Under the pieces are notes generated by a model. It ran no database searches and was not told the DNA's origin. It worked only from the letters and a program-made list of their open reading frames with translations. A stretch of 14,707 nt of DNA from an uncultured Bacilli bacterium (lineage in GTDB: Bacteria; Bacillota_I; Bacilli_A; RF39; UBA660): NCBI GenBank assembly GCA_947591565.1, contig CANQDH010000012.1, forward strand, positions 1-14,707. Direction: 5' to 3'. Both the position numbers and the translations under genes were made by a program. Shown here piece after piece: positions 1 to 5,999 of this stretch. Each line of letters starts with the position of its first letter. Position 1 is the first letter of the stretch.

Positions 1-395
1 GGTGTTTCAACACTATCAAACTGCTGTATATGAGCAACATCTCTATATGTATTTGGATGATCATATAAATATTTAATACCATCTAAACTTTGCGTAAAGT
101 TATATATACCCATAGATACAAGTTTTGATTGAAAATTCTTGCTTGAACTTTCTTCATCATTATCAAGCAATAAAATAATTTTATCTGCATCAAGTGAAAT
201 AGCGAGTTTTTGCAAATTCTCAATTTTTTTATAATTTTTAATTGCAGTAATATCAATTATCATTCTTTGAAAAAACATTGATTTAAATTGTTCAATAATC
301 TCATCAGCACTAAATTCACCATTTAAGGTTTTTAAAGTTTCAATGCCGGTTGCTTGTACTATAGATGCAAGTTTATTAGCAATTGTAACATTCAT
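1..395 (-). CDS. CpaE/TadZ-like pilus localisation protein, N-terminal part (C-terminus beyond window)
   Basis: This partial gene starts at an ATG at 395 and reads open off the left edge (131 residues visible). The ATG follows an ideal Shine-Dalgarno site, AGGAGGTG (408-401), which overlaps the TAG of the upstream gene. The visible part begins MNVTIANKLASIVQ and contains the strands RMIIDITAI and KIILLLDND, around an alpha/beta core of receiver-like type. It ends at a PNTYRDVAHIQQ segment. CpaE/TadZ proteins have such an atypical receiver domain followed by a MinD/ParA-like ATPase domain and place the Tad machine at its assembly site. The ATPase half and its deviant Walker A motif would lie outside the window, so the family call rests on the N-terminal domain style and on being last in a Tad-type operon. 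A different small receiver-like protein cannot be excluded. Confidence 0.6.
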   Translation of the reverse strand, partial: MNVTIANKLASIVQATGIETLKTLNGEFSADEIIEQFKSMFFQRMIIDITAIKNYKKIENLQKLAISLDADKIILLLDNDEESSSKNFQSKLVSMGIYNFTQSLDGIKYLYDHPNTYRDVAHIQQFDSVET

Positions 396-406
396 ATAAT
401 CACCTC

Positions 407-889
407 CTAATCATCTCTAGATACTTGTGAGCGGAATGTAAATGTTTCACCATATAATGGGAATGAAAATCTATCATTTGTACCAAATATAGGTAATTCA
501 AAATACATATATGTTTCTACGCCATAATGTTGATTACCTTGTTCATCTTCATATCTATATATGCAATAGTTAAAAAACTGATCTTTTTGAACCTCATAAG
601 TTTTATACTTATCAGAATTTCTATTAGTACATGCTCTTCTAGAACCAGCACTTACCATATAACCCATGTTTTGTAATAAATCTCCAGCTTCATCACGAAA
701 ATTTTGATTATTTAAAACATTAGATGCACTATCATCATATTTGGCATATTTTTGAACTAAATTAACAAGTCCATTTCTTGCTTTAAAAGCTTTTGTATAA
801 CCTATGGAAGCAGAAAGAACAACAATAATTACAAGCAAAATGGTAACACAAATCATTAAGACCTGTGCACCACCAATTGATTCTCTCAT
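407..889 (-). CDS. TadE/TadF-like minor pilin (160 aa)
   Basis: This small protein has the minor-pilin plan: a short polar leader (MRESIGG), one hydrophobic helix at about residues 9-30, then a soluble outside domain. The start is the ATG preceded by AGGGGTG. It lies 3 nt after the neighbouring TadE/F-like gene, and its stop codon overlaps the ribosome-binding site of the CpaE/TadZ-like gene, so translation is probably coupled. It is paralogous to the protein at 893-1360: both have a similar leader and helix, a KAF/KGYK stretch just after the helix, and a C-terminal strand region of related pattern (ETYMYFELPIFG here, TTYIFIDLPLGV there). Two cysteines (in RRAC and YCIY) could form a disulfide. 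TadE/F proteins are minor components needed for Tad fibre assembly. The role is inferred from architecture and context, not from a diagnostic motif. Confidence 0.75.
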   Translation of the reverse strand: MRESIGGAQVLMICVTILLVIIVVLSASIGYTKAFKARNGLVNLVQKYAKYDDSASNVLNNQNFRDEAGDLLQNMGYMVSAGSRRACTNRNSDKYKTYEVQKDQFFNYCIYRYEDEQGNQHYGVETYMYFELPIFGTNDRFSFPLYGETFTFRSQVSRDD

Positions 890-892
890 ACT

Positions 893-1360
893 TTAACACC
901 CCTCTGCATTATCAAAGTGACCTTTAAATTGATAAATAGGATTTGTCCTTGTTGTAACAGGAAGTTTAATTGTTCCAACACCAAGTGGCAAATCAATAAA
1001 AATATATGTCGTAACAGTATACTTTATATATCTTCCATTTATAGTTTCACTATTATTGGCATCAGCTTTGGTATCCAAAGAGCAAGTAAGTTTGAAGTCA
1101 TAATTAGGATTATAACACCTAGAATCATCTATACAATTATTATTTGAACTTTGTCTATAACCTAAAGATGATAAAACTCTATCTATATCTTGTGCAGAAT
1201 TCTGATTATATCCTTCATATCTTTCAATAGATTCAATTATCTTACTATTAACTTTATAACCTTTATAATACATTACTGTTCCTGTTAAAAGAAAAGTAAT
1301 AAGTAAGAAAAAAACTATAAAGATATTTAATAAAGATACCCCACCTACACTTGCTCTCAT
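893..1360 (-). CDS. TadE/TadF-like minor pilin (155 aa)
   Basis: This is the second of two adjacent minor-pilin-like proteins. Its leader is MRASVGG, followed by a hydrophobic helix at about residues 10-31 (rich in F, I, L, V) and a soluble domain of about 120 residues with four cysteines, the last being the C-terminal residue. The ribosome-binding site AAGGTGA precedes the ATG at close spacing, and the same AAGGTGAATAT context precedes the 797-aa gene at 8393. It follows the second pilin by 18 nt. The leader resembles those of the two pilins, the downstream paralogue and the 135-aa protein (Lys or Arg at position 2, Ala or Ser at 4, Gly at 6 or 7), suggesting one shared processing or insertion route. 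Membership of TadE versus TadF cannot be decided by eye. Confidence 0.75.
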   Translation of the reverse strand: MRASVGGVSLLNIFIVFFLLITFLLTGTVMYYKGYKVNSKIIESIERYEGYNQNSAQDIDRVLSSLGYRQSSNNNCIDDSRCYNPNYDFKLTCSLDTKADANNSETINGRYIKYTVTTYIFIDLPLGVGTIKLPVTTRTNPIYQFKGHFDNAEGC

Positions 1361-1378
1361 ATATTCACCTTCTTAATT

Positions 1379-1591
1379 TTAATTATCACAGTTTAATGTA
1401 GCCATGTCTACTGCAGTATTATTATTCATGCATCGTCCACCTGTAAATTGAAATCCATTGTTAACGCAACAAGCTCTTCTTTGTGATTGTCTTACTAAAC
1501 TTGTAATAATTGGTGTAGCTATTAAAGTAATAATACCAATTAAAACAACGGTAACAATTGTCATATTTGCTTCTCCTGTAGCTTCTTTCAT
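1379..1591 (-). CDS. Small Flp-like pilin, copy 2 of a tandem pair (70 aa)
   Basis: This is a 70-residue protein with a six-residue leader ending in Gly (MKEATG), a hydrophobic helix at about residues 10-34, and a short C-terminal part with four cysteines (a CC pair, then GGRC, then LNC near the end). The size and plan fit the major pilin of Tad/type IVb systems, and the gene sits in a Tad operon just after tadC. It is a tandem copy of the gene at 1612-1824: 61 of 70 residues are identical and the first 30 are the same. Its own ribosome-binding site is GGAGGGTGAT. The usual Flp signature of Glu at mature position +5 is not present if cleavage follows Gly6, where the Glu would be at +1. It is a probable structural subunit, with a possibly divergent processing site. 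Confidence 0.8.
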   Translation of the reverse strand: MKEATGEANMTIVTVVLIGIITLIATPIITSLVRQSQRRACCVNNGFQFTGGRCMNNNTAVDMATLNCDN

Positions 1592-1611
1592 CTATAATCA
1601 CCCTCCTACTT

Positions 1612-1824
1612 TTAATTATCACAATTTAATGTGTTCATTTGTACTTGCGTAGTACCATTCATGCATCGTCCACCTGTAAATTGAAATCCATTATTAACGC
1701 AACAAGCCCTATTTCTTGATTGTTGTACTAAATTCGTTATAATTGGTGTAGCTATTAAAGTAATGATACCAATTAGAACAACCGTAACAATCGTCATATT
1801 TGCTTCTCCTGTAGCCTCCTTCAT
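1612..1824 (-). CDS. Small Flp-like pilin, copy 1 of a tandem pair (70 aa)
   Basis: This is the first pilin copy, and it is preceded by its own promoter (extended -10 at 1853-1861) and by an optimal Shine-Dalgarno site (GGAGGTGA, 1838-1831) 6 nt before the ATG. That combination suggests strong expression, as expected for a fibre subunit needed in many copies. The plan is leader MKEATG, hydrophobic helix (about residues 10-34), then the Cys-containing tail (CC at 41-42, GGRC, LNC). It differs from the second copy at nine positions. Four of these are just after the helix (charge swaps among Q, R, N, S) and five are in the variable stretch after the third cysteine. Two near-identical pilins could co-assemble or be used alternately. 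The pilin role rests on size, architecture and operon position. Confidence 0.8.
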   Translation of the reverse strand: MKEATGEANMTIVTVVLIGIITLIATPIITNLVQQSRNRACCVNNGFQFTGGRCMNGTTQVQMNTLNCDN

Positions 1825-1830
1825 TAGATA

Positions 1831-1838
1831 TCACCTCC
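1831..1838 (-). promoter_or_regulatory. Optimal ribosome-binding site of pilin copy 1
   Basis: GGAGGTGA lies 6 nt before the ATG at 1824. It is a full match to the anti-Shine-Dalgarno core and fixes the pilin start. Confidence 0.85.
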
Positions 1839-1852
1839 ACTTATCTAATAAT

Positions 1853-1861
1853 ATTATAACA
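1853..1861 (-). promoter_or_regulatory. Internal extended -10 promoter before the pilin pair
   Basis: On the minus strand the sequence reads TGT-TATAAT: a perfect -10 hexamer (1858-1853) with the extended TG one base upstream. The -35 region 17 bp upstream (around 1876-1881) reads CTTTAT, a poor match, which an extended -10 can tolerate. Transcription would start near 1846, giving a leader of about 20 nt that contains the GGAGGTGA site. It sits in the 82-bp gap between tadC and the first pilin, the widest gap in the operon. I see no convincing hairpin terminator in that gap, so readthrough from upstream is also expected. Confidence 0.65.
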
Positions 1862-1906
1862 CAATTTTTTCTAAAATAAAGATACTATACACTTACTAGA
1901 CATTTT

Positions 1907-2689
1907 TTATATTCCCATAAGCATAAACATTGCTGCAAATAAAATCATAATTGATAAACCACCTGTAACAAATAGCATACGCATAGTTTTACCTTCCATC
2001 TTTTCAAGACGATCTTTATATTTTTGTTCACGTGATTTATTTTGTAATGATGATACGTTTTTTGAAAACATAATTAATTGTTCTTGTTTATTTTCATTAG
2101 AACCTAAACTTAAACGATATAAAAGTCTCATCATACGCATAGCATCAGCAACTGGATATTCTTTAGCAAAATCCATATATGGATCAACTGAAGAATCACC
2201 CGCTTCAATACGCGAAATCATTCTTTCAAGACCAGGTTTAAAAATCTCTGGTGCTGTATCGATTGATTTTCTTAAAGCAACTGGGACAGTATAGTGCTGA
2301 ATTAGAATTTCCAAACTCTTTAAATAATATGGAAGAACTCTATTGATATTATATAGATTTCTTTTATAATAATTAGATAGATTGATATAATTTAGTTTAA
2401 AAACAATAAATCCAATTATAAAAGACAATAATACATTAATAAAACTAAAATTCGAAATAAAGATAAAAAGCATCAACACAATTGCAAAAAACATAGCTTG
2501 TATTCTTTTATCGTATAATGCTTCTGGATCTGCATTAACACCATACTTAACAGAAACTAAAAACTTATAGTCATCTTCCATTAAAATTCTTGTATATGGA
2601 CGCATATCTTTGACAAATTTATTTGTATCGATTAATTTTCTATATTCAAATACAAATACTATTATTATTATTACTAAAATAAATGCCAT
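1907..2689 (-). CDS. tadC: TadC-like inner-membrane platform protein (T2SSF family)
   Basis: This 260-residue integral membrane protein has a very short N-terminal hydrophobic segment (about 2-14), two adjacent membrane helices (about 64-82 and 84-103), a cytosolic four-helix-type region (about 105-230) and a C-terminal helix (about 238-258). That is the layout of TadC/GspF-like platform proteins, which couple the ATPase to pilin extraction from the membrane. Its ATG overlaps the stop of the TadB-like gene by one base (TAATG), so the two are probably made in a fixed ratio, as in other Tad loci where tadB and tadC are adjacent. Assignment to TadC rather than TadB rests on gene order and the slightly shorter length. 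The T2SSF-type fold is better supported than the exact subfamily. Confidence 0.85.
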   Translation of the reverse strand: MAFILVIIIIVFVFEYRKLIDTNKFVKDMRPYTRILMEDDYKFLVSVKYGVNADPEALYDKRIQAMFFAIVLMLFIFISNFSFINVLLSFIIGFIVFKLNYINLSNYYKRNLYNINRVLPYYLKSLEILIQHYTVPVALRKSIDTAPEIFKPGLERMISRIEAGDSSVDPYMDFAKEYPVADAMRMMRLLYRLSLGSNENKQEQLIMFSKNVSSLQNKSREQKYKDRLEKMEGKTMRMLFVTGGLSIMILFAAMFMLMGI

Positions 2690-3591
2690 TATTCAGCCCC
2701 CACATCTTCATTATAATATTTTTCACCATTTAACAAGAAATAACTATTAATAAGTATGATACCATGTAATATTAAGACAACCCACCATGTATTTAAAAGA
2801 GCAATATACTGGTTATGACCTAATAAGAATTGCATCAACATAACAATTAAATACATTAAAAGACCAAATTGAATAAATTTTTTATGGAAAGATTGTCTAT
2901 CAATTCTATCACGGTAAACGGCTTCAACAAGTGTATCTATATCAAGCTGCATATTTTCAAGGGCATCACTTGATCTTGATGAACCTTCATTAGTTATTTG
3001 TAAAAATAATTGGTGCATGTTTTTTACAATATAATAATCATATTTTTGATTCATGTATTCAATAGATTGTTCTATGGTACCATTTTCATAAGCCATAGTT
3101 ATCATTAAATCAACATCGCTTCGAACAGGATCTTCAAGAATACCTGAATCTCTTACACCTTCTAGTGCTTTAACAAAGCTTTGTGTAGTTGCGAATTCCA
3201 TAATAACATTGGTTGTATAAACTTGAATTTGTTCAAAGATAAATTCACTGAAAATTCTTTTTGAACGTAAATAAGTTAAATATGGAATAATGCATAAGAC
3301 AAGAGCTATATAAATAAGCGATATAATGATATTATAAAAATATAAATATGTAATGATAAAAGCTAGAAAAGCAAATATGGCACCTTGTATTAAATATTGT
3401 TTAATGGTATAATCTTGCCCTAATTCTTTAACTTTTTGTCTTACTTTTTTATATGAGTATGGTGCATATTTATTATACGCATCGCCTACTTTTCCAGCTA
3501 TATATTTATATGTCTTCATTCCTGAATTTTGATAATATATAACAATGAAAATGAGGATAAGTGCACATATTAGAAATACCCAAAATTCCAT
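2689..3591 (-). CDS. tadB: TadB-like inner-membrane platform protein (T2SSF family)
   Basis: This 300-residue membrane protein has an N-terminal helix (about 2-20), a cytosolic linker rich in Lys and Tyr, two adjacent helices (about 68-107), a conserved-looking cytosolic helical domain (about 115-235, with segments such as TTQSFVKALEGVRDSG and MAYENGTIEQSIEYM) and two C-terminal helices (about 242-262 and 267-287). The middle domain pattern, a bundle with 'F..AL' followed by a 'G..ieqal' turn, fits the T2SSF family. The gene lies 15 nt after the ATPase gene, with a strong site GGAGGT before the ATG, and overlaps tadC by one base. It should form the membrane platform on which TadA acts. Confidence 0.87.
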   Translation of the reverse strand: MEFWVFLICALILIFIVIYYQNSGMKTYKYIAGKVGDAYNKYAPYSYKKVRQKVKELGQDYTIKQYLIQGAIFAFLAFIITYLYFYNIIISLIYIALVLCIIPYLTYLRSKRIFSEFIFEQIQVYTTNVIMEFATTQSFVKALEGVRDSGILEDPVRSDVDLMITMAYENGTIEQSIEYMNQKYDYYIVKNMHQLFLQITNEGSSRSSDALENMQLDIDTLVEAVYRDRIDRQSFHKKFIQFGLLMYLIVMLMQFLLGHNQYIALLNTWWVVLILHGIILINSYFLLNGEKYYNEDVGAE

Positions 3592-3606
3592 TTTATTACC
3601 TCCTTA

Positions 3607-4716
3607 CTAAGACAATATTTCAATATTATTTAGGTTATTAGTATTTACATTACCTTGCCCTGTGAATATTTTTTCTGGTAAAACAACTCCTTGAACAAGT
3701 AAATAATCTCTTAAATATTTACTTGGTTCATTTCTAATAATTTTACCATCAGCAAGTTTTTTATAAATAGTATTGTATCCGGTTTTATTATCTTCAGTAA
3801 CATAAAATTCTGTTACTTCAGAAATTTCACGGACAAATTTTTTTGTTACTTTATCTTGATAGGCTTTAATGTATACACCAAGTTGTATATACCTATAAAT
3901 CGATAATAGAAACTGGTCTAAATCTTGATTTGTTTCAAGCAAACTATACATACGGTTAGGAATAGAAGCAGCCTTATCAGCATGTATTGTTGATAAAATA
4001 TAATGTCCAGATGAAATGGAATTACGTATAGCAAGAACAGCTTCAGCACTACGTACTTCGGAAAGTAATATCCATTTAGGATTTTGTCGCATACAAGTAA
4101 CAAGTACTTCCGAATAAGACGCAATGTTATTTGTTTTCATAGCGACAATATCACGATGTGGGAAAATTTTATCAAGGTGAAGTTCCAAAGTATCCTCAAC
4201 GGTGATAATTTTTTCATTTTCCGTAATATTGGAAGCTAAATATTTAACAAATTCGGTTTTACCAGATCCTGTTTCTCCACATACAATGATATTACAGTGT
4301 CCTTTAACACATTGCATAAGGAAATCATGAACATCTAGTGTTATATATTTATCAGCTATAATCTTATTTTTTTCAAGTCGTATTTTAGCTGGTGTTTTTC
4401 TTATAACACACGATATACCATTTCGAGAAATGGATTCGTGGATAAAATTCATACGTAATTCAGAGCTTTCAGCATCGAGGAAGGGATAAGCCATATTAAA
4501 GCTTCTTCCAACAACATTAGCACACTGAAAGGCTAACTTTTCTATAAAGGCATTATCAATCTGTGAATTTTCAACTCTATAGTTTCCTTTTGATAACGAT
4601 CTTACCCATATATTACCACCATTAGTATATGAAATATCAGTAATATCATCATTAAGTAAATATGGTTCAAGAGCACCGAAATCAATCTGTGAAAAGAAAT
4701 CGCTATCACTATGCAT
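3607..4716 (-). CDS. tadA: CpaF/TadA family pilus assembly ATPase
   Basis: This is the motor of the pilus machine, a secretion ATPase of the GspE/VirB11 superfamily, CpaF/TadA branch. All catalytic boxes are visible in order: Walker A GETGSGKT at 147-154, Asp box ITVEDTLEL at 171-179, Walker B region RQNPKWILLSEVR at 210-222 with Glu220, and His box GHYILSTIHA at 237-246. The N-terminal domain carries the ITDISYTNGGNIWV strand pair and an Arg-rich segment before the nucleotide site. At 369 residues it is shorter than many CpaF proteins, lacking their long N-terminal extension. The ATG lies 2 nt after the CpaB-like stop, and its ribosome-binding site GAGGG is inside the end of that gene, so translation is likely coupled. 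This is the firmest functional call in the window. Confidence 0.95.
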   Translation of the reverse strand: MHSDSDFFSQIDFGALEPYLLNDDITDISYTNGGNIWVRSLSKGNYRVENSQIDNAFIEKLAFQCANVVGRSFNMAYPFLDAESSELRMNFIHESISRNGISCVIRKTPAKIRLEKNKIIADKYITLDVHDFLMQCVKGHCNIIVCGETGSGKTEFVKYLASNITENEKIITVEDTLELHLDKIFPHRDIVAMKTNNIASYSEVLVTCMRQNPKWILLSEVRSAEAVLAIRNSISSGHYILSTIHADKAASIPNRMYSLLETNQDLDQFLLSIYRYIQLGVYIKAYQDKVTKKFVREISEVTEFYVTEDNKTGYNTIYKKLADGKIIRNEPSKYLRDYLLVQGVVLPEKIFTGQGNVNTNNLNNIEILS

Positions 4717-4718
4717 AA

Positions 4719-5549
4719 TTATCCCTCAATAACGTTACCAAATTCGTCGTACTGAGTTTCTAATTCTGTATTATCTTCCACAGTGTTTTCAACAACATTT
4801 ACTGTATGTGCATTTATAAATTCTTTAAGTTCATCGGCACTAACCCTTGTTTCACCATCTGATACATAACTCATACCTTGTGGAACTGGGAATAAAACAA
4901 CTGAGTAATTATACATATAACTTGCTTTTCTAAGTAACATATGAATTTCTGGGTTTACACCAAAGAAGATAAAAGCAGGTGTTCTTCTTTCTGAAGTATT
5001 TTCAAAGACATTTAAACCATCACTTGTTTTAACAGCTAAAACTTTAACATTTTCAACTAATTTTCCAACCATTAAAACGTTATCATCATTATATGCTTTC
5101 ATATAAATATCAACATATGATCCAGGCATAATAGAGTTTTGATATGAAGATTCCATTGTAACAGGGAAGTTATATAAAATTTCTCCTGCTTTTACTTCTA
5201 TTAAAGCTGTATCTGGTAATTGATCTTCGGTTATAAGGGTATCAGTATAGAACATACTTCCTTCAGGTATCATTGTATTATAATTACTATATTTTCCAAT
5301 AATATTGTTTCTATTTGTGATAGTGTTTTTCTTAACAGCAACAGCTGGAACACTAATGGTATCAATCATATCTTCAGTAATTAGTGTTTTAGGCTGAATT
5401 GTTGATTTTGCAACAGGTACATTAACTGGATTTGTTGCATCTTTAATTTGTTTATTATATACAAAATATAATATACCAATTATTAATAGTAAACCAATAA
5501 TTGTAACAGTATTTTTGTTTGTTATAAATTTTTTTAATTTTTCTAACAT
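4719..5549 (-). CDS. cpaB: CpaB/RcpC-like SAF-domain pilus assembly protein
   Basis: This 276-residue protein has a basic N-terminus, one membrane helix (about 15-31) and an outside region opening with a SAF-like beta-clip domain (about 43-105). There the pattern 'VPVAKSTIQPKTLITEDMI' and the later 'NTMIPEGSMFYTDTL' are typical of CpaB/RcpC and FlgA relatives. A second beta-rich domain follows (PGSYVDIYM, KLVENVKVLAVKT), then an acidic, likely disordered tail. In diderms RcpC/CpaB works with the secretin. In a monoderm it must do something else, perhaps contact the wall or stabilise the assembly site. It sits directly before the ATPase gene, as in many Tad loci. The start is the ATG preceded by AAGGA. 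Confidence 0.88.
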   Translation of the reverse strand: MLEKLKKFITNKNTVTIIGLLLIIGILYFVYNKQIKDATNPVNVPVAKSTIQPKTLITEDMIDTISVPAVAVKKNTITNRNNIIGKYSNYNTMIPEGSMFYTDTLITEDQLPDTALIEVKAGEILYNFPVTMESSYQNSIMPGSYVDIYMKAYNDDNVLMVGKLVENVKVLAVKTSDGLNVFENTSERRTPAFIFFGVNPEIHMLLRKASYMYNYSVVLFPVPQGMSYVSDGETRVSADELKEFINAHTVNVVENTVEDNTELETQYDEFGNVIEG

Positions 5550-5591
5550 ATTTTTCCTTCTTTCTTTTATTTTTACGTATTTCCTAATATT

Positions 5592-5999
5592 CTACTCATC
5601 TATATATGGTGTTTCAAGTATAGCATCCAATCTATTTGAAATATCAAATGTAAGTACTTCACCAGTTGCCGTTGTACTTTCGGTACTGCTCACCTCCAAG
5701 CTGACCTTTGGTGGTGTTTCGTTGACATCGTAAATTTTTATGACATAAGTTCTTGATAGTGTTGCGGATTCAGCAAATCTTCTCGTAAAATTTTCAACGA
5801 ATTTTTCACGGTCAATCATGATAATACCTCTCGAATATGCAGCTCTATCAACGGCATCGAGCATTGCCGCTTCTGTTACGTCTTTAAGTAAATTATAATT
5901 ATGTTCGTCCGTATTTGTTACATTCTGGAAAAAATATACAAAGAAGATTGCTACTATTCCAACAAATACAACAGCCCATCCCCATATTGCCTCTTTCAT
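5592..5999 (-). CDS. Small TadE-like / pilin-like membrane protein (135 aa)
   Basis: This protein has a seven-residue leader (MKEAIWG), one hydrophobic helix (about 8-24) and a soluble domain containing NTDEHNYNLLKDVTEAAMLDAVDRAAY just after the helix. That layout is typical of TadE-like minor pilins, where an amphipathic helix continues from the membrane helix. There are no cysteines, unlike the other pilin-like proteins here. Its ATG directly abuts the TAG of the 797-aa gene with no gap, and the ribosome-binding site lies inside that gene, so synthesis is probably coupled to the large secreted protein. The leader resembles those of the pilins (MKEATG) and the TadE/F-like proteins. A physical link between the large protein and the fibre is a reasonable inference. 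I do not recognise a specific named family with certainty. Confidence 0.7.
   Translation of the reverse strand: MKEAIWGWAVVFVGIVAIFFVYFFQNVTNTDEHNYNLLKDVTEAAMLDAVDRAAYSRGIIMIDREKFVENFTRRFAESATLSRTYVIKIYDVNETPPKVSLEVSSTESTTATGEVLTFDISNRLDAILETPYIDE

Larger units (their letters stand above)
1379..1824 (-). repeat. Tandem gene duplication of the pilin (233-bp period)
   Basis: The two pilin coding regions are direct repeats offset by 233 bp (213 bp of coding plus a 20-bp spacer). Much of the DNA is identical, including long runs covering the helix. Close identity suggests recent duplication or continuing gene conversion. Tandem repeats of this size can recombine to lose or gain a copy. Confidence 0.85.

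Noticed and set aside
1859..1909. Terminator between tadC and the pilins
   Set aside because: Only imperfect short pairing around the GTCTAGTAAG and GTATAGTATC segments is seen, with no G+C-rich stem followed by a T run.
3918..4124. Minus-strand frame of 68 residues inside the ATPase gene
   Set aside because: It lies in a different frame over the most conserved part of tadA (Walker B and His box region), so it is a shadow.
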